A stretch of DNA of 64,000 nt, taken from NCBI RefSeq assembly GCF_007679325.1, contig NZ_VEGI01000006.1:1-64000 (forward strand). Reading direction: 5' to 3'. A program made the translations under genes and the position numbers. The notes beneath the pieces are model-generated. The model had not been told where the DNA came from, searched no databases, and worked only from the letters and a program-made list of their open reading frames with translations. This document shows, in pieces, positions 40,634 to 48,271 of this stretch; the stretch's first letter is position 1; each line of letters begins with the position of its first letter. The DNA is from Arthrobacter sp. U41. GTDB lineage: Bacteria; Actinomycetota; Actinomycetes; Actinomycetales; Micrococcaceae.

Positions 40634-41842
40634 ATGAGCACCCTCATCACCAACATTGCCGAGCTGATGACCCAGGACGCGGAGCACCGGGTCCTGAAGA
40701 ACGCAGCCCTGGTCGTCGAGGGCGAACGGATCTCCTGGCTCGGGCCGGCGGCGGACGCGCCGGCCGCCGACGAGGCCGTCGACGCCGGCGGCCGCGCCCT
40801 GCTGCCGGGCTGGGTCGATTCGCACACCCACCTCATCTTCGCCGGGGACAGGACGGCGGAGCTTGAGGCCCGGATGGCGGGGGAGAGCTACAGCGCCGGC
40901 GGAATCGCCGTGACCACCGGCGCCACCCGGAGCACCAGCGACTTCGACCTGACCCGGCTCGCCATGGGCCGGGTGGCCGAAGCGGTCTCGCAGGGCACCA
41001 CTTACCTCGAAACCAAAACCGGGTACGGCCTGGATGTGGACAACGAGGCCCGCAGCGCCAGGATTGCCTCCACCGTGGTGGACGAGGTCACCTATCTCGG
41101 CGCGCACCTGGTGCCCGACGGAATGGACGCCGAGGAGTACACGGACCTGGTTTGCGGTCCCATGCTCGCCGCCGTCCGGCCGTTCGTGCGCTGGGCCGAC
41201 GTCTTCTGCGAGCGGGGCGCCTTCACCGAGGACCAGTCCCGGCGCGTGCTCCAGGCCTGCCGGGACGCCGGACTGGGCCTGCGCGTGCACGGCAACCAGC
41301 TCGGCGAGGGCCCCGGCGTGCGGCTCGCCGTGGAATTCGGCGCCGCGAGTGTGGACCACGTGAATTACCTGTCCGCGGCCGACGTCGACGCCCTCGCCGC
41401 CAGCTGGTCGGGCTGGGACGGCGGAACCGGTGCCGGGCGCGGCACAGTGGCCACGTGCCTGCCGGCCTGCGATCTGTCCACCCGCCAGCCGCTGGCACCC
41501 GGCCGGGAACTGCTCGACGCCGGCGTGCAGCTCGCGCTGGCCTCCAACTGCAACCCGGGCACCTCGTACACCAGCTCGATGGCCTTCTGTGTCACCACCG
41601 CTGTGCTCCAGATGCGCCTCAGCGTCCACGAGGCCGTGCGCGCCGCGACGTACGGCGGCGCGCTGGCCCTCGGCCGGGAGTCCGGGAACGACGTCGACGG
41701 CGAACGCGCCGTCGGCTCGATCGCCGTCGGGCACCGTGCGGACCTGCACCTGCTCAACGCGCCGTCCGCCACCCACTTGGCCTACCGGCCGGGCATTCCG
41801 CTGACCCACGCCGTCTGGCGCGCCGGAGTCCGCGCCCGCTGA
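40634..41842 (+). CDS. hutI: Imidazolonepropionase
   Basis: 402 residues. Amidohydrolase-fold enzyme of histidine catabolism, opening imidazolone-5-propionate to N-formimino-L-glutamate. Metal- and substrate-binding motifs: PGWVDSHTHLIFAGDR, KTGYGL, HGNQLG, DHVNYL, ASNCNPGTSYTSSM. No hutU, hutH or hutG is in the window, so the gene is separated from the rest of the pathway or the pathway continues elsewhere. It is 11 nt from the upstream FAD oxidoreductase. Confidence 0.94.
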   Translation: MSTLITNIAELMTQDAEHRVLKNAALVVEGERISWLGPAADAPAADEAVDAGGRALLPGWVDSHTHLIFAGDRTAELEARMAGESYSAGGIAVTTGATRSTSDFDLTRLAMGRVAEAVSQGTTYLETKTGYGLDVDNEARSARIASTVVDEVTYLGAHLVPDGMDAEEYTDLVCGPMLAAVRPFVRWADVFCERGAFTEDQSRRVLQACRDAGLGLRVHGNQLGEGPGVRLAVEFGAASVDHVNYLSAADVDALAASWSGWDGGTGAGRGTVATCLPACDLSTRQPLAPGRELLDAGVQLALASNCNPGTSYTSSMAFCVTTAVLQMRLSVHEAVRAATYGGALALGRESGNDVDGERAVGSIAVGHRADLHLLNAPSATHLAYRPGIPLTHAVWRAGVRAR

Positions 41843-41852
41843 CCCACCCAAC

Positions 41853-41905
41853 TGACTCGCAGCAGGGCCGTTTTGGGCGCTCAAAACGGCCCCTGCTGCG
41901 AGTCA
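41853..41905. terminator. Bidirectional hairpin terminator between hutI and the histidine phosphatase gene
   Basis: Arms 41853-41875 and 41882-41905, 23 bp with one bulged C, 6-nt loop. Its outer arms match those of the hairpin at 60972-61005. Confidence 0.85.
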
Positions 41906-41915
41906 CTTTCGTTCG

Positions 41916-42596
41916 CTAGAAAAACATCGGTGGAGCGTCGAGGACGGTCTCGTCGACGCGGCGCTCCACCCACTGGCTGAAAGGCTTGTCCAGCTCATAT
42001 TTATCGAGCTCGGTCCGCAGCAGGGTCCGGACCTCGGCATTGTCCGGATTGTTGAGCGACTCGAAGTACTCCACGGACCAGTGGAACCAGCGCATGCAGA
42101 ACAGCCGCATGGTGAGTCCGTGGGTGACAAACAGCGCGTTCGGGGCATAGCTCGGTTTCGACCAGTGCCGGTACAGGGTTTCCATGAAGGATGAGATCCG
42201 GTCATAGACATCGGACCCCGACTCGCCCTCACGGAAGCGGTAGAAAAAGTGGCCGTAGGCGTTCCGGAGTTCTTTCTGGTCCTCGATCTCACCGGCGATC
42301 TGGAAGTTGGCCCAGTCCTGCTCCCGCAGCCGGGGCTCCTCGATCACCCGCTCGATCAGGGGGCCGAGGTTGAGGGCCTCCAGGGTCTGGTAGGCCCGCA
42401 GGTAGGGGGAGACGTACACGCAGGCCTGCCGGCCGTCCAGCAGCCGCCGGACCTCCTCGCCGGCGGCCCGGGCCTGTTCCAGGCCGAGTGCGGTCAACGG
42501 AATCCGGTAATCGGGGACCCGGTTGTAGATCGAGGTGTCGGCGTTGGCGGCGGACTGGCCGTGCCGGATCATGATGATTTTCCCGGGCGCACTCAT
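41916..42596 (-). CDS. Histidine phosphatase family (phosphoglycerate-mutase-like) protein
   Basis: 226 residues from the ATG at 42596, which lies 8 nt after a TATGCT hexamer and is therefore preferred over the in-frame codon at 42644. Catalytic motif IMIRHGQSAANAD (RHG) and a second-His motif FVTHGLTMRL, with the acid/base region in between (REQDWANFQI). Members dephosphorylate sugars or small metabolites; the sequence alone does not say which. Divergent from the CPBP gene. Confidence 0.9.
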   Translation of the reverse strand: MSAPGKIIMIRHGQSAANADTSIYNRVPDYRIPLTALGLEQARAAGEEVRRLLDGRQACVYVSPYLRAYQTLEALNLGPLIERVIEEPRLREQDWANFQIAGEIEDQKELRNAYGHFFYRFREGESGSDVYDRISSFMETLYRHWSKPSYAPNALFVTHGLTMRLFCMRWFHWSVEYFESLNNPDNAEVRTLLRTELDKYELDKPFSQWVERRVDETVLDAPPMFF

Positions 42597-42604
42597 AAAC
42601 CCCA

Positions 42605-42610
42605 AGCATA
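42605..42610 (-). promoter_or_regulatory. -10-like hexamer, leaderless start
   Basis: TATGCT on the minus strand, 8 nt before the ATG at 42596. Confidence 0.45.
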
Positions 42611-42660
42611 GGGCCCGGCGGTGCGGCGGCCCGGATTCAGGCAACTCCGGCCACTGCGGG

Positions 42661-42666
42661 CAAGAT
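42661..42666 (+). promoter_or_regulatory. -10-like hexamer, leaderless start
   Basis: CAAGAT lies 6 nt before the ATG at 42673 (hexamer-GGA-NNN-ATG). No Shine-Dalgarno sequence. Confidence 0.45.
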
Positions 42667-42672
42667 GGAACT

Positions 42673-43455
42673 ATGTTGGTTCCCTCCCGCCGCCGGCTGC
42701 GGATTGAAATGTGGATTGTCCTGGGATTGTCCCTGGGCCAGTCGGCCGTGTATTCGGTGGTTCAGCTGCTGGACAAGATGACCAGGGCCCCGCTCGCGGA
42801 GGGGACCTCCACGCTGAACCGCTCGCAAAGCAGCCGCGAGTACTTTGACCTCACCTACCAGCTGCTGGATATCATCTTCGCCCTGGTTCCCGTGGTCCTG
42901 GTGATCTACTTCCTGAGCGAAAACCGGCCATCCGGCCTCCCCGGGAGCAGCGGCCGCGGCATCACGGCCTTCCAGAACCTGGGCCTGGATTTCGACCGGC
43001 CCGGCAGGGACCTGCTGCAGGCCTTCGGCCTGGCGGCGCTCATCGGAATCCCGTCGCTGGTCCTCTACGCCGCCGGCCGTGCGCTCGGCATCACAACGGC
43101 GATCATTCCCAGCGCCCTGGACGCCTACTGGTGGACCGTTCCCGTGCTGGTGCTCTCCGCGATCCGGCACGGGATCGTGGAGGAGGTGATCGTGGTGGGC
43201 TATCTCCTGGACCGGCTCGGAAAGCTCGGCTGGGCCATGCCCGCGGCGATCTTCGCCAGCGCCATGCTGCGCGGTAGCTACCACCTCTACCAGGGCTTCG
43301 GGCCGTTTATCGGCAACGCCATCATGGGCGTCATTTTCGCCGTCTTCTACACCAGGACCCGCCGGTTGATGCCGCTGGTAATCGCTCACGCTGTGCTGGA
43401 CATCGTGGCATTTGTCGGCTTCAGCCTCTTTGGCCGGGCCATCGGCCTGGGCTGA
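42673..43455 (+). CDS. CPBP-family intramembrane protein
   Basis: 260 residues with about seven membrane segments. CPBP/ABI motifs: EEVIVVGYL (motif 1; the usual Arg after EE is not conserved), RGSYHLYQG (motif 2 His) and IAHAVLDIV (motif 3 His). Family members are Rce1/CAAX-type intramembrane proteases or protease-like proteins; whether this one is active is not clear. The leaderless hexamer supports the ATG at 42673. Its terminator is the hairpin at 43472-43542. Confidence 0.88.
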   Translation: MLVPSRRRLRIEMWIVLGLSLGQSAVYSVVQLLDKMTRAPLAEGTSTLNRSQSSREYFDLTYQLLDIIFALVPVVLVIYFLSENRPSGLPGSSGRGITAFQNLGLDFDRPGRDLLQAFGLAALIGIPSLVLYAAGRALGITTAIIPSALDAYWWTVPVLVLSAIRHGIVEEVIVVGYLLDRLGKLGWAMPAAIFASAMLRGSYHLYQGFGPFIGNAIMGVIFAVFYTRTRRLMPLVIAHAVLDIVAFVGFSLFGRAIGLG

Positions 43456-43471
43456 GCGGGAGCGTCCACAG

Positions 43472-43542
43472 GGCAACGCGGGGTCACGTATCGCCCATCC
43501 GGAGCCCCTGGATGGACGCGATCTGACCCCGGCGTTGCCTTT
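43472..43542 (+). terminator. Large hairpin after the CPBP gene
   Basis: Outer arms 43472-43486 and 43524-43539 (15 bp, one bulged G), with an inner stem 43495-43500/43510-43515, then TTT. A long stem-loop, 70 nt overall. Confidence 0.75.
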
Positions 43543-43566
43543 CACGGGCCGGCAACCCGTGCCGTT

Positions 43567-43624
43567 AAAAGATTCGGCCGCCATCGGTGGGTGACGTCAT
43601 TGGCACCCGCTGATGGCGGCCGAA
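43567..43624 (-). terminator. Hairpin terminator of the VOC gene
   Basis: Perfect 13-bp stem (43573-43585/43612-43624) with a 4-bp inner stem; on the minus strand it is followed by TCTTTTAAC, 17 nt after the VOC stop. Confidence 0.8.
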
Positions 43625-43641
43625 GTGTGGGGCGGGAAAAG

Positions 43642-44280
43642 TCAGATCGTGACGGCTCCGGAGGACGTCTCGAACGTGACGGACATGATGCCGGGTGTCC
43701 CGCGCGGAGCGAGCCAGTTCACGGCCACGTCTTCCAGCGGCTTCTCGACCGGGACACCGAGCCATTCGGTGACCCGCTCCGCCGAGCCGGCGATCGTGAG
43801 CGCGGACATCTTGACGTTGCTCTCGTAGGCCTTCGACGGGTGGAGTTCCGGATCGCCTTCCCACTTGAGCATGTACGGAACCTGGGGATCGGCGATGAGC
43901 CCCAGGATGCCGATCTGCTTCCAGACGAGCTCGCGGCCGTCCGGGAACTTGCGGTTGCCGTTGACGGCGGCGCGGCCCAGCCGCTCTTCGAACGGGGCCA
44001 GGTCGTCAACCTCGACGCACCAGCCCATCCAGCCGCCGCCGGCTTCGGAGCGGGCGCGGACGGCCTGGCCGAAGGGGGCCTTGTCGGATGCCGGGTGGTT
44101 CAGGACCTCCACCACCTCGACGTATTTGTGTCCCGCGAGCGGGATAATCATGTTGCGGGTCCCGAATCGGGGGTGTACTCCGCCCTTCACGGCTTCGACG
44201 CCGAGGGCAGACGCAATTCGTTCGGTGGTGGCCGCGAGGCCATCTTGTTCACAGGCGTAAGAGACGTGATCCATGCGCAT
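43642..44280 (-). CDS. VOC (glyoxalase-like) family protein
   Basis: 212 residues. The N terminus (MDHVSYACEQDG) and later VEVDDLAPFEERLG resemble VOC-superfamily repeats (glyoxalase I, dioxygenases, resistance proteins). The glyoxalase-like metal ligands are not clearly placed, and no substrate can be inferred. The ATG at 44280 is chosen because CAAGAT lies 6 nt upstream; ATG 44274 is possible. A strong terminator follows on this strand. Confidence 0.8.
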   Translation of the reverse strand: MRMDHVSYACEQDGLAATTERIASALGVEAVKGGVHPRFGTRNMIIPLAGHKYVEVVEVLNHPASDKAPFGQAVRARSEAGGGWMGWCVEVDDLAPFEERLGRAAVNGNRKFPDGRELVWKQIGILGLIADPQVPYMLKWEGDPELHPSKAYESNVKMSALTIAGSAERVTEWLGVPVEKPLEDVAVNWLAPRGTPGIMSVTFETSSGAVTI

Positions 44281-44286
44281 GCCCTC

Positions 44287-44292
44287 ATCTTG
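44287..44292 (-). promoter_or_regulatory. -10-like hexamer, leaderless start
   Basis: CAAGAT on the minus strand, 6 nt before the ATG at 44280. Confidence 0.45.
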
Positions 44293-44478
44293 GCACTTTG
44301 TGATGCGGCTCTCAGCTTAGGCTGGCCTTACCGAGATGGGATGTCATTTTCGGGGAGCGCGGGAAGGGGACTTTTCCGTGTCATGACGGGGAACCGGGGC
44401 CCACTGGGCCCGGCCGGGCGCGCCGGGCGTGCGGCTTCATCTTCGTCACAAAGCTATCCTCGGCCCGGAAGCGGTTCC

Positions 44479-44484
44479 TAGACT
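44479..44484 (+). promoter_or_regulatory. -10-like hexamer for the metY riboswitch transcript
   Basis: TAGACT, 6-8 nt upstream of the 5' edge of the SAM-IV element, so transcription starts at or near the aptamer. Confidence 0.5.
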
Positions 44485-44490
44485 AGGGCC

Positions 44491-44606
44491 AGGTCATGAG
44501 TGCCAGCACACAGCCCCGGCTTGCTGGCCGGCAACCCTCGTATCGCGGTGGGGTGCCCCGGGTGAAGACCTGGCCGTCCGGCGCCCGCCGGAAGGCAAGC
44601 GCGGCG
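44491..44606 (+). promoter_or_regulatory. SAM-IV riboswitch upstream of metY
   Basis: Contains the SAM-IV core: GGTCATGAGTGCCAGC, AGCCCCGGCTTGCTGGCC, GGCAACCCTC, GGTGGGGTGCCCCGGGTGA and AAGACCTGGC, followed by a GC-rich stem and GGCAAGC. Actinobacterial SAM-binding aptamer; high SAM should shut off the downstream gene, either by terminator or by ribosome-site sequestration. The metY ATG is ~62 nt further on. Confidence 0.88.
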
Positions 44607-44668
44607 CCAGCGTTGACCGGCCATGGAGTGCCGGAGCCGGTGTGCCCAGACCCTTGAGGAGTCTCACG

Positions 44669-45985
44669 ATGTCCAATGCCTGGTCCTTCGAAACCCGCCA
44701 GATCCACGCCGGCCAGGAGCCGGATAGCGCCACCGGTGCCCGGTCGCTCCCGATCTACCAGACGACGTCGTTCGTCTTTCCCAGCGCCGAAAGCGCCGCC
44801 AACCGCTTCGCCCTCGCCGAACTGGCCCCCATCTACACCCGGATCGGCAACCCCACGCAGGACGCCGTGGAGCAGCGGGTGGCCAGCCTGGAGGGCGGCC
44901 TCGCGGCGCTGCTCCTGAGCTCCGGCCAGGCCGCGGAGACCCTTGCCATCCTGAACGTCGCCGAGGCCGGCGACCACGTGGTGGCCAGCCCCAGCCTCTA
45001 CGGCGGCACCTACAACCTGCTGGCGCACACGCTGAAGAAGTTCGGCATCTCCGTGACGTTCGTGGAGGACCCGGACAACCTGGCGCAGTGGCAGGACGCC
45101 GTGCAGCCCAACACCAAGCTTTTCTTTGGCGAAGTGGTTTCCAACCCTCGCCAGGACGTCCTGGATATTGAAGGCATCTCGAAGGTGGCCCACGAGGCCG
45201 GTGTCCCGCTCATCGTGGACAACACCCTCTCCACGCCGTACCTCATCCGTCCCATCGAGTGGGGTGCGGACATCGTGGTGCACTCCGCCACCAAGTACCT
45301 CGGCGGCCACGGCGCCGCGATCGCCGGCGTGATCGTGGACTCCGGCAACTTCGACTTCGGCGCGGATCCGGAGCGGTTCCCGGGCTTCAACACCCCTGAC
45401 CCCACCTATAACGGACTGGTCTACGCCCGGGACCTGGGCAAGGACGGCGCCCTGGGCGCCAACCTCTCCTTCATCCTCAAGGCGCGCGTGCAGCTCCTGC
45501 GCGATCTCGGCTCGGCGGTCTCGCCGTTCAACGCGTTCCTCATCGCCCAGGGCATTGAGACCCTGAGCCTGCGCATGGAGCGGCACGTCGCCAACGCCAC
45601 CAGGGTGGCCAAATGGCTCGAAGCCCGGGACGACGTCGAATCGGTCGCTTACGCGGGGCTGCCGTCGAGCCCCTGGTACGAGCGCGGCCGCAAGTACGGT
45701 CCCCGGGGAACCGGCGCCGTCGTGTCCTTCAACATCGGCGGGGGAGCGGAGGCCGGGAAGCGCTTTGTCGATGCCCTCGAGCTGCACTCCCACGTCGCGA
45801 ACATCGGTGACGTGCGCTCGCTGGTCATCCACCCGGCGTCGACCACGCACAGCCAGCTCTCGGCGGAACAGCAGGCTGTTGCCGGCGTGAACCCGGGCCT
45901 CGTGCGGCTCTCCGTGGGACTGGAGCATATTGACGACATCCTCGCGGACCTCGAAGCCGGATTCCGGGCGGCCAAGAACGCCTGA
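44669..45985 (+). CDS. metY: O-acetylhomoserine sulfhydrylase
   Basis: 438 residues from the ATG at 44669 with TGAGGAG 9 nt upstream. Cys/Met-metabolism PLP enzyme that makes homocysteine from O-acetylhomoserine and sulfide. PLP Lys in HSATKYLGGHG; other family regions are YTRIGNPTQDAVEQRVASLEG, SSGQAAETLAIL and VDNTLSTPYLIRP. It sits behind one SAM-IV riboswitch; metX, which makes its substrate, follows behind a second one. Confidence 0.94.
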   Translation: MSNAWSFETRQIHAGQEPDSATGARSLPIYQTTSFVFPSAESAANRFALAELAPIYTRIGNPTQDAVEQRVASLEGGLAALLLSSGQAAETLAILNVAEAGDHVVASPSLYGGTYNLLAHTLKKFGISVTFVEDPDNLAQWQDAVQPNTKLFFGEVVSNPRQDVLDIEGISKVAHEAGVPLIVDNTLSTPYLIRPIEWGADIVVHSATKYLGGHGAAIAGVIVDSGNFDFGADPERFPGFNTPDPTYNGLVYARDLGKDGALGANLSFILKARVQLLRDLGSAVSPFNAFLIAQGIETLSLRMERHVANATRVAKWLEARDDVESVAYAGLPSSPWYERGRKYGPRGTGAVVSFNIGGGAEAGKRFVDALELHSHVANIGDVRSLVIHPASTTHSQLSAEQQAVAGVNPGLVRLSVGLEHIDDILADLEAGFRAAKNA

Positions 45986-46000
45986 GACAATTCAACGCCG

Positions 46001-46089
46001 AATTTCCCCACCTTAGCCGGCGCGACGCCGGTAATCGCCGACAGTTCGGGGGCGACCCGCCGGACACGGCCTTCGAAAGTGGGGAAATT
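46001..46089. repeat. 89-bp element with 14-bp terminal inverted repeats and nested stems
   Basis: Ends 46001-46014 and 46076-46089 pair with one mismatch. Inside are a perfect stem 46017-46022/46026-46031 and a TCGCC/GGCGA pair. It lies between metY and the metX riboswitch: could be the metY terminator, a MITE-like repeat or a structured RNA. Confidence 0.6.
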
Positions 46090-46155
46090 GCGGTGCTGAC
46101 GCAGACGGCCGTCACATGGAAGTCACAATCTTCGCCACGGGGCCGCCCCATTTCG

Positions 46156-46161
46156 TACACT
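46156..46161 (+). promoter_or_regulatory. -10-like hexamer for the metX riboswitch transcript
   Basis: TACACT, 7 nt upstream of the second SAM-IV element, mirroring the arrangement at metY. Confidence 0.5.
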
Positions 46162-46168
46162 CAGGGAA

Positions 46169-46281
46169 GGTCATGAGTGCCAGCGACAGCCCCGGCTTGC
46201 TGGCCGGCAACCCTCCTTTTGCGGCGGGGTGCCCCGGGTGAAGACCTGGCCTGCCGGTCTGCTGACGGTGGGCAAGCGCGA
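46169..46281 (+). promoter_or_regulatory. SAM-IV riboswitch upstream of metX
   Basis: A second SAM-IV aptamer whose first ~85 nt are nearly identical to the metY copy (GGTCATGAGTGCCAGC, AGCCCCGGCTTGCTGGCC, GGGTGCCCCGGGTGA). The distal stem differs more. The metX start is only ~15 nt after it, so control may act on translation. Confidence 0.88.
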
Positions 46282-46295
46282 AGTTAGGTCCTCAT

Positions 46296-47471
46296 ATGAC
46301 TATTGCCGTCACCCGCCAGGGTGCACCCGTAAACACGACCTCCCATCCCCAGGCAGTCCCTGACGGTGCGGTGCTGGATGGAACGGTTCTGGATGGAACC
46401 GTCCGGTACGCCCGGATCGGCGACCTGGACCTCGAGTCCGGTGCCCGGCTGCCGGACGTGATCCTCGCCTATGAAACGTGGGGGACACTCAACCGGGACG
46501 GCTCCAACGCGGTGCTGATCGAACACGCCCTGACCGGGGACACCCACGTCACCCGGGGCGCCGGCGAGGAACCGGGCTGGTGGGAACAGCTCGCCGGCCC
46601 CGGCGCCCCCGTGGACACGGACAAGTACTTCGTCGTCTCGATCAACATCCTGGGCGGCTGCTACGGCTCGACGGGACCCTCGACGCCGGCACCGGACGGC
46701 CGGCCCTGGGGCTCCCGGTTCCCGTTGGTCACCCTGCGGGACACGACGACGGCCGAAGCCAGGCTGGCGGACGCCCTGGGCATCCGGAGTTGGTACGCCG
46801 TGCTGGGCGGTTCGCTGGGCGGAGCGCGTGCCCTGGAGTGGGCCGTCAGTTACCCGGACCGGGTCCGGCGCTGCGGTGTGTTTTCGGTGGGGGCCAGCAG
46901 CACCGCCGAACAGATTGCCTTCGCCCAGGCCCAGACGCTTGCCATCCGGCAGGACCCCAACTTCAACGGCGGGGATTACTACGGGGGCCCGCAGCCGGAA
47001 GCAGGTCTGGCGCTGGCCCGGCGGATCGCGCACATCACCTACCGCTCCGCCGCGGAGCTGGACGGACGGTTCGGCCGCAAGGCCCAGGACCCGGAAGCCC
47101 CGCTGGAAGCCGGATCGCTCGCCGGGCGCGGGCGCTATCAGGTGGAGAGCTACCTTGACCACCAGGGCAACAAGCTGGTCCGCCGCTTCGACGCGAACAG
47201 CTACATCGCCATCACGGAAGCGCTGATGAGCCACGACATCAGCCGGGGCCGCGGCGCCCTCGCGGACGCCCTGGCTCCGGCAACGGCGGAATTCCTGCTG
47301 GCGGCCGTCGACTCGGACCGGCTGTACTTCCCGGCCCAGACCAGCGCGCTCGCCGCCGCGCTTCCGGGAGAGGTTGCCGTGCACACCATCGAGGCGCCGA
47401 TCGGGCACGACGGCTTCCTGACCGAGATCGGCCAGCTCACCGACCAGCTCCGGCAGCACTTCTTCGGCTAG
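46296..47471 (+). CDS. metX: Homoserine O-acetyltransferase
   Basis: 391 residues. Alpha/beta-hydrolase-fold acetyltransferase making O-acetylhomoserine, the substrate of MetY. Catalytic Ser in VLGGSLGGARALEW, Asp in AAVDSDRLYFP and His in PIGHDGFL; other family regions HALTGDTHV and SINILGGCYGSTGPS. The N-terminal ~30 residues carry an extra repeat (DGAVLDGTVLDGT). Controlled by the SAM-IV riboswitch just upstream. Its 3' end overlaps the convergent minus-strand gene by 35 nt. Confidence 0.95.
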   Translation: MTIAVTRQGAPVNTTSHPQAVPDGAVLDGTVLDGTVRYARIGDLDLESGARLPDVILAYETWGTLNRDGSNAVLIEHALTGDTHVTRGAGEEPGWWEQLAGPGAPVDTDKYFVVSINILGGCYGSTGPSTPAPDGRPWGSRFPLVTLRDTTTAEARLADALGIRSWYAVLGGSLGGARALEWAVSYPDRVRRCGVFSVGASSTAEQIAFAQAQTLAIRQDPNFNGGDYYGGPQPEAGLALARRIAHITYRSAAELDGRFGRKAQDPEAPLEAGSLAGRGRYQVESYLDHQGNKLVRRFDANSYIAITEALMSHDISRGRGALADALAPATAEFLLAAVDSDRLYFPAQTSALAAALPGEVAVHTIEAPIGHDGFLTEIGQLTDQLRQHFFG

Positions 47472-47838
47472 GCGGGCGGAAGTAGTCGGTCAGGAAGCCA
47501 GAGACCACACCACCCAGAATCAGCACCAGCGCAGGCCAAAGCCTGATGGGCCCCACGAGGTCTCGGACATCGATGCGCACGAACGGTAGAAGAAGCATCG
47601 CGACGGCAGCATAGGTAATTGCCAGCACCGCTCCGACCATCGCGATGGCGTAGCCGCGTGAGCGCGTTTTCTGCTTGGGAAACTGCTTCGCGTACTCCTG
47701 CGGGCTACCGAATTCCTCATCGGCCGGCGACCCATTGGCGGCCGTGTGGGCACGAACCTCATCCAGGGTCTCGGCGATCGCATCCTCCGGGAGCCCGCGG
47801 ATGCGCAGGTTGAAAGCCAGGTCTCGTTCGTAGCTCAT
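47437..47838 (-). CDS. Small membrane protein of the PadR-linked (DUF1700/HAAS-like) type
   Basis: 133 residues from the ATG at 47838. An N-terminal soluble region (YERDLAFNLRIRGLPEDAIAETLDEVRAHT, with EFGSPQEYAKQFPK) resembles the HAAS domain, then two membrane segments (~73-97 and 105-125). HAAS proteins are commonly coupled to a PadR repressor and take part in membrane or envelope stress responses (family knowledge). Coupled to PadR by ATGA overlap. Convergent overlap with metX. Confidence 0.8.
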   Translation of the reverse strand: MSYERDLAFNLRIRGLPEDAIAETLDEVRAHTAANGSPADEEFGSPQEYAKQFPKQKTRSRGYAIAMVGAVLAITYAAVAMLLLPFVRIDVRDLVGPIRLWPALVLILGGVVSGFLTDYFRPPSRRSAAGAGR

Positions 47839-48179
47839 GGGCGTTCCTGTCGGGTTGATCGAATCTCGGTGAGGGCCGTGCTCACGCGCTGCCAGGCCGC
47901 GGCCGAGTTTTCCAGTGTGTTGCGGCCGTGCTCCGTGATCGAGAACTGCTTGCGCCCGGGGCCAGACTGGTCGTGCTGCCATGAATGCACGACGAGACCC
48001 TGGTCCTCCAGTCTTTTCAGGAGGGGATACAGGGTCCCGCCCTTGATCCGCGTAAAGCCGTGCTGCCGGAGAATCTCGGCGATCGCATAGCCGTGGGATT
48101 CGCCGTGGCTGAGTACCGCGAGTACCGCCTGCGGGAGCGCTGCGCGGGTCAGCTCCTGGTTCCAGTCATCCTCCTGCAT
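47835..48179 (-). CDS. PadR-family transcriptional regulator
   Basis: 114 residues. PadR winged helix: AVLAVLSHGESHGYAIAEILRQHGF, GGTLYPLLKRLEDQGLV, GPGRKQFSITEHGR, with a short C-terminal helix. These repressors respond to small molecules or detergents. The gene precedes and overlaps a HAAS-like membrane protein gene. CACTAT lies 6 nt before its ATG, and the promoter is a likely autoregulatory site. Confidence 0.92.
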   Translation of the reverse strand: MQEDDWNQELTRAALPQAVLAVLSHGESHGYAIAEILRQHGFTRIKGGTLYPLLKRLEDQGLVVHSWQHDQSGPGRKQFSITEHGRNTLENSAAAWQRVSTALTEIRSTRQERP

Positions 48180-48185
48180 GGATAG

Positions 48186-48191
48186 ATAGTG
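48186..48191 (-). promoter_or_regulatory. -10-like hexamer, leaderless start of PadR gene
   Basis: CACTAT on the minus strand, 6 nt before the ATG at 48179; TTGTAC is 17 nt further upstream. Confidence 0.45.
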
Positions 48192-48257
48192 TCACGACCT
48201 AGCTTGCGGTACAATTCATTTGGCGGGCCCGGATTTCCGCCGGGGCACGTCCGCCGG

Positions 48258-48263
48258 TAGGCT
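48258..48263 (+). promoter_or_regulatory. -10-like hexamer, leaderless start
   Basis: TAGGCT, 8 nt before the ATG at 48272. Confidence 0.45.
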
Positions 48264-48271
48264 CACGGCGC

